From: Pelobates cultripes
Taxonomy: Eukaryota > Chordata > Amphibia > Anura > Pelobatidae
DNA: 64,000 nt
Direction of reading: 5' to 3'
NCBI GenBank assembly: GCA_933207985.1
Contig: OW240913.1
Coordinates: forward strand, 99,235,265-99,299,264
Within the stretch, counting starts at the first letter, position 1. Each line of letters starts with the position of its first letter. Below the pieces are notes generated by a model, which worked only from the letters and a program-made list of their open reading frames with translations, ran no database searches and had not been told where the DNA came from. The position numbers and the translations under genes were made by a program. This document shows, piece by piece, positions 23,383-33,870 of the stretch.

Positions 23383-23945
23383 GGGTATGTATGTATGTCT
23401 GTCATTGTGTGTCTGTGTGTGTGTATATGTCTGTGATTGTGTGTGTATATATGTGATTGTATGTGGGTCTATAATTGTGTATATGTAGATCTGTGATTAT
23501 TTATTTATTATCGGCATATGTAAAGCGTCAACATATTCCGCCGCGATGTACAATTAGGAAAAAGACAAACACAATAACAACAGATCCATAAAACAGGTAG
23601 AGGATCCTACCCGTAAGCAATCTAAAGGGTATGTGTATATATCTATGATTCTGTATTTGTATGTATGTGATTGTGTGTAGAGGTCTGTGATTTTATGTGT
23701 GTGTGGGTCTGTGATTGTGTGCGTCTGTAATTTTGTGTGTAAGTATGTGATTGTGTGTATAGTCTGTGATTGTGTGTGTATATCGGTGATTATGTGTGTG
23801 TTTATGCATGTGACTGTGTGTATAGGACTTTGATTTTATGTGTGTCTGTATGTGAATATCTGTGATTGTATGTATAGGTCTGTGATTGTATCTGTGTTTG
23901 TGTGTGTGTGTACATCTGTGATTATGTGTGTATGTATGTGATTGA
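23383..23945. repeat. TG-rich minisatellite, interrupted
   Basis: Imperfect 'tctgtgattgtgtgtgta' units from 23383 to about 23490 and from about 23630 to 23945. The interruption is the repeat listed next. Confidence 0.9.
23498..23625. repeat. LINE/SINE-type 3' tail fragment
   Basis: Contains 'ttatttatta', then 'agcgtcaacatattccgccg' and 'gatgtacaattagg', a phrase I know from many frog interspersed repeats ('gcgccaacatattccgcagc'). Family uncertain. Confidence 0.5.
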
Positions 23946-24044
23946 CTTTTTGGCTTCTGTGACTGCATTGAGTGAATGTGAATTGTTAATATATGTAATT
24001 AATAAAACTTTAAAAACCCTTTTCTTAATTTTGATATTTCAATT

Positions 24045-24105
24045 GTTGAGTAGATAACTGCCATATTTAAGGATACCGAATTAGGGAGCTATCTACTAAA
24101 CACAT
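24045..24105. repeat. Short inverted repeat related to the 58.9-kb region
   Basis: 'agtagataactgcc' and 'gggagctatctact' are complementary over most of their length. The same words occur at 58968-59010 ('agtagatagctctc', 'agggagttatctact'), so it is a MITE fragment. Confidence 0.55.
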
Positions 24106-24404
24106 ACACATGCATATACATATGCACACATAACCGCAGATCACACACAGCCAAAAAGTTAGACAGTGCAAGTACCAGTTAAATATTGCTTTTGTATACG
24201 TCTGTTTCTCCTTGTTTTTTCAGTTATACATAAGAAAAAAAAGAGACTGCTTTTCAATGTTTGGGAATACATGAGGTTTAAAGTTCCATTTCAGTAGCCA
24301 AGATAATTCACCTACAACCCATCAGTTAAAAGAATCCCATAGAAAGGCATTCTCAAATGCACACAATGACATACAGAGACACATGTTATAATAATTTGAT
24401 TTGC

Positions 24405-24720
24405 AGCCACCCTCCTGTTAGCTTACCTTTTGTGTCCTGTAGGATGACTTGCTTGGGTCCTGGCTGAAGCTGACAGGAGTGAACGTGTAGAAGCTTACTC
24501 CAGCCTTTTCTCTGCCTCCATGCTGCCTGGGATGGTGCAACCTTCAGCCTTCTCCTCCTCCTCCTCCTCTTCCTCCTCCCTCCCGCGCGATACTCTGTGA
24601 AGCTTGGAGGAAGCTGTCACTTCCTCCCAGCCAGCTGATAAAACAGGGGCCCAGTCAGGTTCTTAAAGGGTCAGCACCCGACTGGGCCCCTGTTCATCAA
24701 TACTTAACAGGTGGATACTT
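24405..24720 (+). repeat. Interspersed repeat family D, copy 2
   Basis: Starts with 'tgcagccaccctcctgttag' and contains 'cttaccttttgtgtcctg', a long (CTC)n pyrimidine tract, 'gaagctgtcacttcctccca', and 'gcacccgactgggcccctgt'. It matches 18093-18496 and the complement of 53205-53415. Preceded by weak CA-rich sequence. Confidence 0.7.
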
Positions 24721-25640
24721 TGTAGGGGACAATTATCATATACAATATCCCAGTAAGGTTTCAGGGAGCCTCATTAAAAATGCAGGAGACTTGGGATGTC
24801 TGCAAAGGGCACAAGGAAAGTAAAACTAAAATAAAATAAAAACATGACAGTGCCCTTTTTAAACAGTAAGGGGAATGCAAAGGTCACAGAATATTACTGC
24901 TGATAGAAAATTCTGTTTACCCTTGACCTGTTGTGTACCAGCCCTATCGGGAAGAGGAAAACATTGTTTGAGATTGCATATTTTTAAAAATAAATGATTG
25001 GCAAATAATACAAAAGACAGTCATGGGTATAGTGACCTATTCATGAAATAAGTTTATGGCATGGTACCATACACTACTAGTCATATAGTGCATCATGTGC
25101 CATACTTTTATTGGATGGTGTTTATATCTGCCTATAAAAAGGGTTGCAATTAAATATGCCATGGCACCTATTCTTTGCCTTTATTACTAATTAAGCACTT
25201 GACAAATTAATAACATGTAAGATGAGCAATGAGCCATAAAGATAAGCATGCCAGAAGCATTTATTACAAACTGTGAGTGGCTAATCTGGGCATGTGAGAT
25301 AAATGACTTGGGCCGCAATTACTCAGCATTGGTGAACAAAAGTTTTATTAAATCTTTGATTAGAAAAGGATAAATGGGAGCGACAAGATAAAAGAGGGAG
25401 AATGTGTATGTTGTGTGGGTGAGTGGAGGTTAAAGAGAGGTCAAAGTAAAAAAAAAAGGCTGAGGCAGTAAAGTGGTGTTGATGGAACTAGCATTGATCA
25501 GAATGGGGTAGCATTTGTGGATCAGAGAGGAAAGAGAGAAATGTAGATGTTCAAAGAATTACAAAAGCAACAAGCATATACCATTTTTTTAAAAAGTAAA
25601 CATTTTTCAAATTATTTTACATGTACAAAGGTAATAACCT
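24721..25640. other. Unassigned; 25180-25330 conserved-element-like
   Basis: No repeat hallmark or exon. The stretch around 25180-25320 ('ttactaattaagcacttgac', 'gcatttattacaaactgtga') looks like conserved non-coding DNA. Not verifiable here. Confidence 0.3.
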
Positions 25641-25880
25641 AGGCACTATAACCACTTCATCATGTGGTTATGATGCCTGGAGCCTCCTGGTACTGGTTTC
25701 CAGTTTAGTTTGAAGCTGTTTTCAAATGGCCTGGCTTACACTACAAGTATAGCTAAGGCGGAGATTACACTCAGCTTTAGCCATAAAAACTCATATCAGG
25801 AATGCCTGACACGCTCAACCGATCACTGGGGCCCACCACTGCTTGGGCTAATGTAGAAGGATGATCCAGACCACCATTCA
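25640..25880. repeat. Fragment of a common frog MITE
   Basis: 'cctaggcactataaccactt' and 'gtggttatgatgcctggagc' form an imperfect hairpin around 'catcat'. This palindromic 'tataaccacttcat' module is one I associate with high-copy frog MITEs. Right boundary uncertain. Confidence 0.5.
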
Positions 25881-26029
25881 GTGTTAAACAATTCAAAAAC
25901 AGTTACTATGAAATAATTAAAGGAAGATGATGCCAGAGGGACTTCAGATACCACAACTACTTTAACAAGGTATCCAGTTTGTCCCTTTACAAATGTGCCC
26001 CAAGTAGAAAATATAGGATTTAGTCACAC

Positions 26030-26400
26030 CGAGGGCTGGCACCACAACTAGACGAAGGCAGCCACCTAGGGTGCACAGGCCAAGACGGCACAGTATCCAG
26101 GTGACTGCACAGAGCTTCACTCTTGCCGTTCACTGCACGTAGCGTGGATCTTATGTCTACCTGTTCTGACAAGAAGCTGATCTTTTCTTGTCAGACCGCA
26201 CTGTTAGCATCTAACAGTCATTGGACCATCATGGCAATATATTATTAAACAGTCACTGGACCACCAGGAAATTACCGCGAACAGACACTGACCATCAAGG
26301 TAATAAACATTAACAACCACTGGACCACCAAGGGAATAAATACTAGCTGCCACTGGAACACCAGAGCAGATAATAAACACGGGCGCCATAGGGCCCCTCT
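26030..26400. repeat. hAT-like fragment with a ~33-bp minisatellite
   Basis: Begins 'gagggctggcaccacaacta' and 'ccacctagggtgcac', resembling the ends of the element at 19662. From 26213 to 26370 five imperfect copies of 'cagtcactggaccaccaggg' are spaced about 33 bp. The reverse frame across this array is a repeat product. Confidence 0.6.
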
Positions 26401-26760
26401 TGGGTAATGTAGGGGTGCAAGGGAGGGAGGATGCAGGCCACAGGCAGGTTCCTTTAAAGTGTGATGTGTGTCAATCTGTGTGTATCTCTATGTGTAAATT
26501 TGTTTGTGGGCATCGGTGTGTGACATTATATGTGTGCTTCTGTGAATGGAGATGTGCAATGTATGTGGCAATGTATGTGTATTTCTGAATACACACCTAC
26601 ATGCAAGCACCAATATTACACACAAACATACACCCCTGCATTCAAACATCAACACTACTTAAAATAACCTTCCATTAAATTGCTAGCACTACAGAAACAG
26701 CTTTTCATTTCAATGCCAACTCTACACACAACCACATCCACTACACAAACATTCACGCAA
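26401..26760. other. Low-complexity TG then CA sequence
   Basis: TG-rich words to about 26590 and CA-rich words to about 26760, again opposite in sense. No gene. Confidence 0.6.
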
Positions 26761-26761
26761 A

Positions 26762-27774
26762 TACAGTATTTAACAAAAATGAGTACACCTCTCACATTTT
26801 TGTAAATATTTTATTATTTCTTGTCATGTGACAACGCTGAAGAAATGACACTCAGCTACAATGTAAAGTAATGTGTATAGCCTGTATAACAGTGTAAATT
26901 TGCTGTCCCCTCACCGTGTTGCCGCCACACACCTTTGACACCATCTGAACCAAATAAGTTTATCTTGGTCCCGTCGGACCACAGGACATGGTTCCAGTAA
27001 TCCATGTCCTTTGTCTGCTTGTCTTCAGCAAACTGTTTGTGAGCTTTCTTGTGCATCATCTATAGAAGAGGCTTCCTTCTGGGACGAAAGCCATGCAGAC
27101 CAATTTGATGCAGTGGGCAGTGTATGGTCTGAGCACTGACAGGCTGCTCCCACACCCCTTCAACCTCCGCAGCAATTCTGGCAGCACTCATACGTCTATT
27201 TCTCAAAGACAACCTCTGGATATGACGCTGAGCACGTGCACTCAATTTCTTTGGTCAGGTCTGTCCTGAGTGGAAACTGTGAAACCGCTGTATGGTCTTG
27301 TCCACCATGCTGCAGCTCAGATTCAGAGTCTTGCCAATCTTCCTGTAACATAGGCCATCTTTAGTAGAGCAACAATTCTTTTTTTCAGAGAGTTCTTTGT
27401 CATGAGGTCCAATTTGAACTTCCAATGATCAGAATGAAAGAGTGTCAGAGCGATAACACAAAATTTAACACACCTGCTCCCCATTCACACCTGAGACCTC
27501 GTAACGCTAACAAATACATGACACCGGAGAGGGGCCCAATTTAGACATTTCCACTTAGGGGTGTACTCACTTTTGTTGCCAACGGTTTAGACATTAATGG
27601 CTGTGTGTTGAGTTATTTTGAAGGGACAGCAAATTTACATTGTTATACAGGCAGTATACTTACTACTTTACATTGTAGCAGAGTGTCAGTTCTTCAGTGT
27701 TGTCACATGAAAAGATATAATAAAATATTTACAAAAATGTGAGGGGTGTACTCAATTTTGTGAGATACTGCGTA
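26762..27774 (-). mobile_element. Tc1-like element, internally deleted
   Basis: Left end 'tacagtatttaacaaaaatg' and complement of the right end 'tacgcagtatctcacaaaat' continue together through 'gagtacacc(t/c)ctcacattttt' for about 200 bp, forming long terminal inverted repeats. The right repeat also has a second copy of 'ggggtgtactca' at about 27557, giving the IR/DR arrangement of many Tc1 elements. The left inner copy is gone. At 1.0 kb it is shorter than the usual 1.5-1.6 kb. Confidence 0.85.
26860..27245 (-). pseudogene. Tc1-like transposase fragment
   Basis: The frame at 27060-27245 gives the end of the N-terminal DNA-binding region (RLSLRNRRMSAARIAAEVEG). The frame at 26856-27059 continues with WNHVLWSDGTKINLFGSDG, where WSDGTK holds the first catalytic aspartate, and GVWRQHGEGTAN, after which reading runs straight into terminal-repeat sequence. 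The remaining catalytic D and E and about 150 C-terminal residues are deleted. The protein is dead; the joint shows an internal deletion that ended at the inverted repeat. Confidence 0.85.
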
Positions 27775-27851
27775 CACCATACAAAAACATGTCTACATTC
27801 ACACAAATAGAACCCTCTAAGGATTGGTAAATGTTAGATCCAGAGTTGCAA

Positions 27852-28070
27852 AGCACCATTGGAGTTGTCTGGCAGCTGAGGATCTACCGTTTGACTCAAT
27901 GAAGTGGTCTGGGTGTCATGTCCCGGTTTGTTTAACCCTGCAATGTAAAAGATTGCCGTACTGCAAAAAACTGCAATTTTTACATTGCAGGATTTAAATG
28001 GCTCTAGTGGCTGTCACTCTGAGTTGTCTGGCAGCTCCACTCAATGAAGTGGTCTGGGTGTCATGTCCCT
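27852..28070. repeat. Partial direct duplication around a hairpin
   Basis: 'gagttgtctggcagct' followed by 'actcaatgaagtggtctgg' occurs at about 27852-27920 and 28020-28067. Between them 'aaccctgcaatgtaaaagat' and 'tttttacattgcaggattta' pair as a hairpin. This is a familiar layout of high-copy frog MITEs. Confidence 0.6.
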
Positions 28071-28843
28071 ATAATTGTATTAGTATGTGAATGATATACT
28101 ACCACCGATGCAACTGATGCAGTTGCCCTGGGGCCCCCACAATGTTGGGTTCGTCAGGTGTCTCTTATACTTTGGAACACTCAAAGGGCATCAGTGATCA
28201 GGGGCCCAGCGGTACTTTAACAGCGCGATGACCCAATGTCAGAAAATGCTGGGAAAAAGTGAGAGCAGATCAATACATACAAATACACTACTGGAGTCAC
28301 ACACACATAGTCCATAAACCAGAGCCCTCACACCTTCTGTCACCGTATACTAATATAATTACTGTAATACGTTACCTCATTCATAAGCCATAGTCAAAAT
28401 TCATATTTATTTCAGGGCATCAAAATGGTGCACTTGTGTGTGAAAAGGTGGCATGGACTATATGTTAATTTTAATTAGGAAAAGGTAGGCACACCCAGTC
28501 AAATGCTATCAGAGAAAATATCTGAAAACAAAATAAGTCAAAAATAAGACAGTGTGCTCACATAAAGAAGGTACTATTCCTCGAGGACCAAATAAATCTA
28601 CAAATACTACTAAATGAACAACCATAAAAATAAAAAGACATTCTATTAAATAGGTCCACAAAAAGCTGGTATCTCAAAGTGCATATCAGATAATCAAAGC
28701 ATGAATCACATGATAATAGTACAAAAAAATGCACAACATTCTGCAATTAAATCCAAGCAGGAATGATAACAAACAAGTTCATAAGTAACATAACTACTAC
28801 TAAGTCATAAAGATACCAGGACATAACAACCCAACAAATAATA
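28071..28843. other. Unassigned intergenic sequence
   Basis: A GC-richer piece at 28120-28250 ('ccctggggcccccac') may be another hAT-like fragment. The rest is AT-rich with nothing recognised. Confidence 0.35.
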
Positions 28844-28851
28844 CTTATAAG

Positions 28852-29093
28852 TAGTGATGTCGCGAACCGTTCGCGAACTTGCCGCGAACGGTTCGCCACG
28901 AACCGTTCGTGGCGAACTCCGGTCAGCTGACACATCCCTGCCAATCTCCGGCAGACCCTCCCTCCCAGACCCTCCTACTTCCTGGACAGTATCCATGTTG
29001 AAGGCAGCTTCAACATGGATGCTGTCCAGGAAGTAGGAGGGTCGCGGCAAGAACCGTTCGCGGCAAGTTCGCGAACGGTTCGCGACATCACTA
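28852..29093. mobile_element. hAT-type MITE, 242 bp, perfect target duplication
   Basis: Both ends begin TAGTGATGTCGCGAACCGTT when read inward. The flanks CTTATAAG (28844-28851 and 29094-29101) are identical 8-bp duplications. The centre is a 34-nt inverted repeat (28970-29003 and 29008-29041, one mismatch, 4-nt loop). Unusually rich in CGAACGGTTCG-type palindromes, so nearly the whole element can fold on itself. Confidence 0.9.
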
Positions 29094-29580
29094 CTTATAA
29101 GACAAACCAATTCATACCAGAAATACAGAGAAGAGGGGAAAAGTCACCCAGCAAGCCCCCAAAGTTTTAGCAGAAAAAATGCCTTTATCAAGGGAGCATG
29201 TTGCAAAAGGATAAAACACACCCTTATATACCCTTAAAAAAATAGCAAACACCTAAAAGTGATGGGTGGCCACCCACAATGATTAGGTTCCTCACAATCA
29301 TAATCACGTGATTATGGTTACCAAGGAAACCAATGTCCAGGAAGTATACATTCATGGACAAATAATATACATATCCATCTGCAAAAAAACAAAGTTTGCA
29401 TAAATAAACAAAAACTATGGATACATTTGAAGTCACATACTTGGAAGGAAAAGAAAACAATTTAACCTTCCCTACTATATTTAGAAAAAGGATTATGTGT
29501 CTTAGTCAGCAGAAATATAAACAAATCATAATAATGAACTACTCATGTGACCCTTCTGGATGTTGATGCCCCCAATAGAA

Positions 29581-29657
29581 CCAGGCACTTACCAAAACCT
29601 CAGCCGATACACTTTTACTGTGTAAGTGTATCGGCAGAGGATTTGGTAAGTGCCTGG
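29581..29657. repeat. 77-nt hairpin
   Basis: Arms 29581-29614 and 29624-29657 pair over 34 nt with two mismatches around a 9-nt loop. It could be a tiny MITE or a microRNA-precursor-like stem; no second copy is seen in the window. Confidence 0.75.
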
Positions 29658-30424
29658 TGAAAATGTGTATGTGTCAGTATGTGTGTATCTGACATGGCTA
29701 TGTGTGTGAAGTAATGCTTCACAAGGCGCTGCAAAACCTTTTTATTTTTTTTAAGGAGAACTATAAGAGATTTAAATAGGGAAAAATACACAATGAATAT
29801 GAGGCCAAAACCTAGTAAATGCATTTATGGTTTGTTGGTGCCCAGATTGTTCCTTGGACTGTGGAGGGAATCATATATATCTAACGGAGATTGAGAGAGA
29901 TCAGGGGGATAAAAAGTATATCCGGATGTCTTTAGCACATATGAGTAATGTGTTTACCAGAGGGAGCACAGAATTTAATGTTATGGTATTCCAGCTGAAG
30001 TAAATAATGAGGAAAACTGTACGTGTATGTGCCGTGGTTGTTAAAAGTAAGGAGAAGAAAGCGAAGAGAGAGAACAGTTGATGAAACCTAATTTCATGAT
30101 GTAATCTTACAGAACTTATCTCATAGTCAAATGGTGTGCAGTAAAGATACAAATTTATTCTTGCAAATTATAAAAAGTGCAATAATTGTAAAATACTGGA
30201 AGAGAAGCAAAATAATAGAAAATGAACAATGAATATAAAGTAAATTGTATTTTTACTAAATATTGCACTGCTAAAAGTTGTAAATGGCTCAGTTAAAATT
30301 ACCCCTTTTTCTAAAACATATGGATTGAGGAAATAGTGAAGAGACTAGACTGAATTTGGTCTGAGAATAAAAAGTTCTGCTCCACTTCATTTTTTTTTGT
30401 TTATTTTGTATGTTTATATAGTAG
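29658..30424. other. Unassigned intergenic sequence
   Basis: Short TG-rich flank at 29660-29705, then AT-rich sequence without hallmarks. Confidence 0.4.
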
Positions 30425-30614
30425 TTAAAGGAGCACTCCAGTCTCCAATAATACAGGGCCCTGGCTCAAATGACACTCTTGGCCTTGCATTATACAGTTT
30501 ATTTTAGTGAAGATAACAGGAGTTTCTTGCAGAAGGCTATGCTCAGCACACCTTGAACCCCAGGTAAGCTATCAAATGGTTTGTCTAGTTACCTTGGGAA
30601 GATGCCAGAGAACT

Positions 30615-31745
30615 CCTGGAAACATAGAAACATAGAATGTGACAGCAGATAAGAACCATTCGGCCCATCAAGTCTGCCCAATTTTTAAAAATACTTTCAT
30701 TAGTCCCCGGCCTTATCTTATAACAAGGATAGCCTTATGCATATCCCATGCATGCTTAAACTCCTTTACTGTGTTAACCTCTACCACTTCAGCTAGAAAG
30801 ATATTCCATGCATCCACTACCCTCTCAGTAAAGTAATAATTCCGCATATTATTTTAAAACCTGTGCCCCTCTAATTTAAGACTATGTCCTCTTGTTGTGG
30901 TAGTTTTTCTTCTTTTAAATATAGTCTCCTCCTTTACTGTGTTGATTCCCTTTATGTATTAAAATATTTATATCATATCCCCCCTGTCTCGTCTTTCCTC
31001 CAAGCTATACATGTTAAGTTTTCCTGGTAAGTTTTATCCTGCAATCCATGAACCAGTTTAGTAGCCCTTCTCTGAGCTCTCTCTAAAGTATCAATATCCT
31101 TCTGGAGATACGGTCTCCAGTACTGGGTACAACACTCCAAGTGAGGTATCACCAGTGTTCTGTACAATGGCATGAGCATTTCCCTCTATCTGCTAATAAC
31201 TCTCCCTATACAACCAAGCATTTGACTAGCATTAACTGCTGCTCTATTACATTGTTTACCCACCTTTAAGTCATCAGAAATAATTACCCCTAAATCCCTT
31301 TCCATAGATGTTGAGGTTAGGACTCAATCAAATATTCTGTACTCTGCCCATGGGTTTTTACGTCCAAGATGCATTATCTTGCACTTATCCACATTAAATG
31401 TCAGTTGCCACAACTCTGACCATTTTTCTAGTTTACCTAAATCATTTGCCATTTGGCTTATCCCTCCTGGAACATCAACCCTGTTACATATCTTAGTATC
31501 ATCAGCAAAAAGATATACCTTACCATCAAGACCTTCTGCAATATCACTAATAAAAATATTAAAGAGAATGGGTCAAAGTACAGATCCCTGAGGTACCCCA
31601 CTGGTGACAAGCCCATGCTTCGAATATACTTTGTTGACTACAACCCTCTGTTGCCTGTCACACAGCCACTGCTTTACCCATTCAACAATATTGGAATCCA
31701 AACTTAAAGATTGCAGTTTATTGATAAGCCTTCTGTGTGCATAGA
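30615..31745 (-). mobile_element. CR1-like LINE, 5' truncated
   Basis: The 3' end has 'gaaacatagaaacatagaat' and 'gcccatcaagtctgccc', a phrase typical of a frog CR1-like family. The copy extends to about 31745, within the reverse transcriptase, and lies inside the MITE. Confidence 0.8.
30973..31740 (-). pseudogene. CR1 reverse transcriptase C-terminal relic
   Basis: From 31740 downward: a thumb-side stretch with QQRVVVNKV-like residues, then the second catalytic block FADDTKIC (aspartates at 31498-31503, codons intact), then a LGVIISDDLKV-type stretch and LVIPHLECCTQYWRPYLQKD with RAQRRATKLVHGL (30973-31179). Stops occur in several places, including the same GSVL-x-P block broken in the 7-10 kb copy. 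Upstream RT blocks and the endonuclease are absent. Confidence 0.82.
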
Positions 31746-31870
31746 ACCATGAGCACTAGTGTAAGCGGTAATTGTTTATGGTGTTTGGAGTGTTTCTTTA
31801 ACAATGTATACCTGCTGACAGTGGGGTAGTTTGACTTTCGTTGTTATTTGTTAATCTTGATAGACCATCA

Positions 31871-32830
31871 TACACTGATCAGCCACAACATTAAAATCAC
31901 TGACAGGTGAAGTGAATAACATTGATTATATCATTACAATGACACCTGTCAAGTAGGAAGAAATATTGAGCAGCAAGTGAGCAATCAGTTCTGGAATTGC
32001 AGGTGTTAGAAGCACTACAAAAGGACAAGATCTGAATGACTTTCACAAGGATCAAATAGTGATGGCTAGATAACTGGGTCAGATCATCTCCAAAACAGCA
32101 AGATTTGTGAAGTGTCTCCAGTATGCAGTGGTTAGCACATACCAAAAGTTGGGCAAAAAAGGTGAACAGAGATCAAGGTTATGGATGCCCAAGGCACCTT
32201 GATGGCAGCAGGATGCACTATGGGAAGATGACAGGCTGAGGCAGTTTTATTCTCTGGACAATGTTCTACTGGGAAACCTTGCAACTTACTAAACTTGAAG
32301 GATCTGCTGCTAATGCCATGGTGCCAGATACCAAAGAACACGTTCAGAGGTCTTGTAGGCAGGGTTGGCCTGTCCATTGGCAGCAGTGGGGCCACAGCTC
32401 CAGGCGGCACTTCTACATGCTGCCCCTGTACACTGTAAAGTGCCTGCTGTGTGGCCTGGGTCACCTATGCATATATATATAAAGTGATTACCGCTATATA
32501 TACATGCAATTCTGGGCCCCTGCTACCATGTCCTGTGGAGAGTGGGCCCAGAAGCCTCCTGCAGTTTCACATCTGCTCTTCTCGCAAACCGCGAGAGCGT
32601 TGACACGGGTTGCCATGGCAACGCTCTGGCCGGCATTGAGTGCCACGCAGAGCATTGCCATAGCAATTAATAACAAGGGGTGGTGGTGGGGGGGGCAGTA
32701 TTTCATCCTTCGACCCAGGCAGCACAATGTCTTGGGCCGGCTCTGCTTGTATGGTTCATGCTTTGACACATCAGAATGGGAGCTACATGATAGTAGAAAT
32801 GTGGTTTTAATAATGTGGCTGATCAGTGTA
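31871..32830 (+). mobile_element. Tc1-like deletion derivative with nested hAT MITE
   Basis: Left end TACACTGATCAGCCACAACA and complement of the right end TACACTGATCAGCCACATTA are inverted repeats. Removing the MITE at 32360-32753 leaves about 566 bp. The plus strand keeps pieces of Tc1-type transposase-gene sequence near 31990-32140 (DNA-binding region) and 32310-32350 (C-terminal region), with the catalytic core deleted and many stops. Confidence 0.8.
32360..32745. mobile_element. hAT-like MITE inserted in the Tc1 relic
   Basis: Left end CAGGGTTGGCC; complement of the right end CAGAGCCGGCCC. Flanks CTTGTAGG (32352-32359) and CTTGTATG (32746-32753) are an 8-bp target duplication with one change. 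GC-rich interior without coding potential. Confidence 0.8.
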
Positions 32831-32839
32831 TTCCTACTA

Positions 32840-33800
32840 GTTAGAGAGATTAGGTTACTTTTTAGTTGATAGAGATATCTAACAAATAAATATTCTAATT
32901 CCAGGGGAAACATGGCTTTCAATTCAAACATTAGGAAACAACCTTCTACACTACATAATTATCTTTAACCAGCTAAATTGGTTTTACCATCTATGGTTAT
33001 GTGTGTATTCTTCCGTATTAGTCAGTGAGAACATTTCTAAATTTTAGTTGGCAAGAAGAGATTAGTGTAAAATGTATAAAATACATGAGAATTTAATTTA
33101 TTTTGACTTATGTGAGTTGCAGAAATCTTACTTATAGAGATGCTCAGTGATCCCAAATAAATAAAAATGCATAGACCACGTATAGTTTTTTTATGGCTGT
33201 CAGATAAAGAAGTATTTTTTAAAAAATGCCCATATGTCACTTTATATTTTGAAGCATAATCAGTATAAGTATCTTTACAATTTCTATTCTGGACATGTCT
33301 TCAGTAATGCAGTACAACTGGCTGTCACTAAGGAAAGAAAACAAGTGCTGTCTGAGAACAACTTGCAAAGTGACGTTTGCTAAATTGACAAAACAGAAAA
33401 AAAAATTATATAGGTTTGTTTTAGACAGTCAAAAGCATTTTTAATATTAAAGTCACATAATGACATCCAATTGTGATTACTGCCCTTTGACCTGTGCTAT
33501 CATTTTTAATCACAAGCAATTTTTATACAAACTGTATTTCCCGCACCATGAAATTGTCTTATAATGCATTAAATTGACATTGGTTTGTAATAGGTATGGC
33601 TAAAGATGTTTTACAGCATTATCTAATTTTCCTGCGTCTTATGAATTTACTTTGAGTTGATGTTGTATTATTGATATCAACAGAAAATGCCAGACTGGCT
33701 TTTACTTTTTAGTAGAGAAATATAAGTGTATAGAAATCGGTAAAATATTGATGCACAAAAATAGATACATACTGATAAAAAAAATATTATATGTTCAATA
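32840..33800. other. Repeat-free stretch; 33340-33700 conserved-element-like
   Basis: No transposon hallmark. The part from 33420 to 33680 includes 'gacatccaattgtgattact', 'ctttgacctgtgctatca' and 'ttttaatcacaagcaatt', with many homeobox- and nuclear-receptor-like words. The texture is that of a vertebrate conserved non-coding element. This is the best such candidate in the window, but cannot be confirmed without alignment. Confidence 0.35.
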
Positions 33801-33807
33801 TTTTTCC

Positions 33808-33870
33808 TTAAAGGACCACTATAGCGCCAGGAAAACACACTTTCTTTGAAAACTTCAAATTACCATCAGT
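33808..33870. repeat. Half of a common frog MITE
   Basis: 'aaaggaccactatagcgcca' followed by 'ggaaaacacactttctttg'. I know this as one arm of a high-copy palindromic frog MITE; the other arm is not present nearby. Confidence 0.5.

Larger units (their letters stand above)
30425..31801. mobile_element. MITE split by a CR1 insertion
   Basis: Left end TTAAAGGAGCACTCCA at 30425 and complement of the right end TTAAAGAAACACTCCA (ending 31801) are inverted repeats. The same 'tgtttggagtgtt' end is at 52575. Almost all of the interior is the CR1 copy below. Confidence 0.65.

Noticed and set aside
28805..29110. Frame of about 100 codons on the minus strand
   Set aside because: It lies in the palindromic hAT MITE; both strands are open because of the inverted repeats.
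32132..32464. Overlapping open frames at 32132-32931
   Set aside because: They cross the Tc1/hAT junctions and agree with no protein family on either strand.
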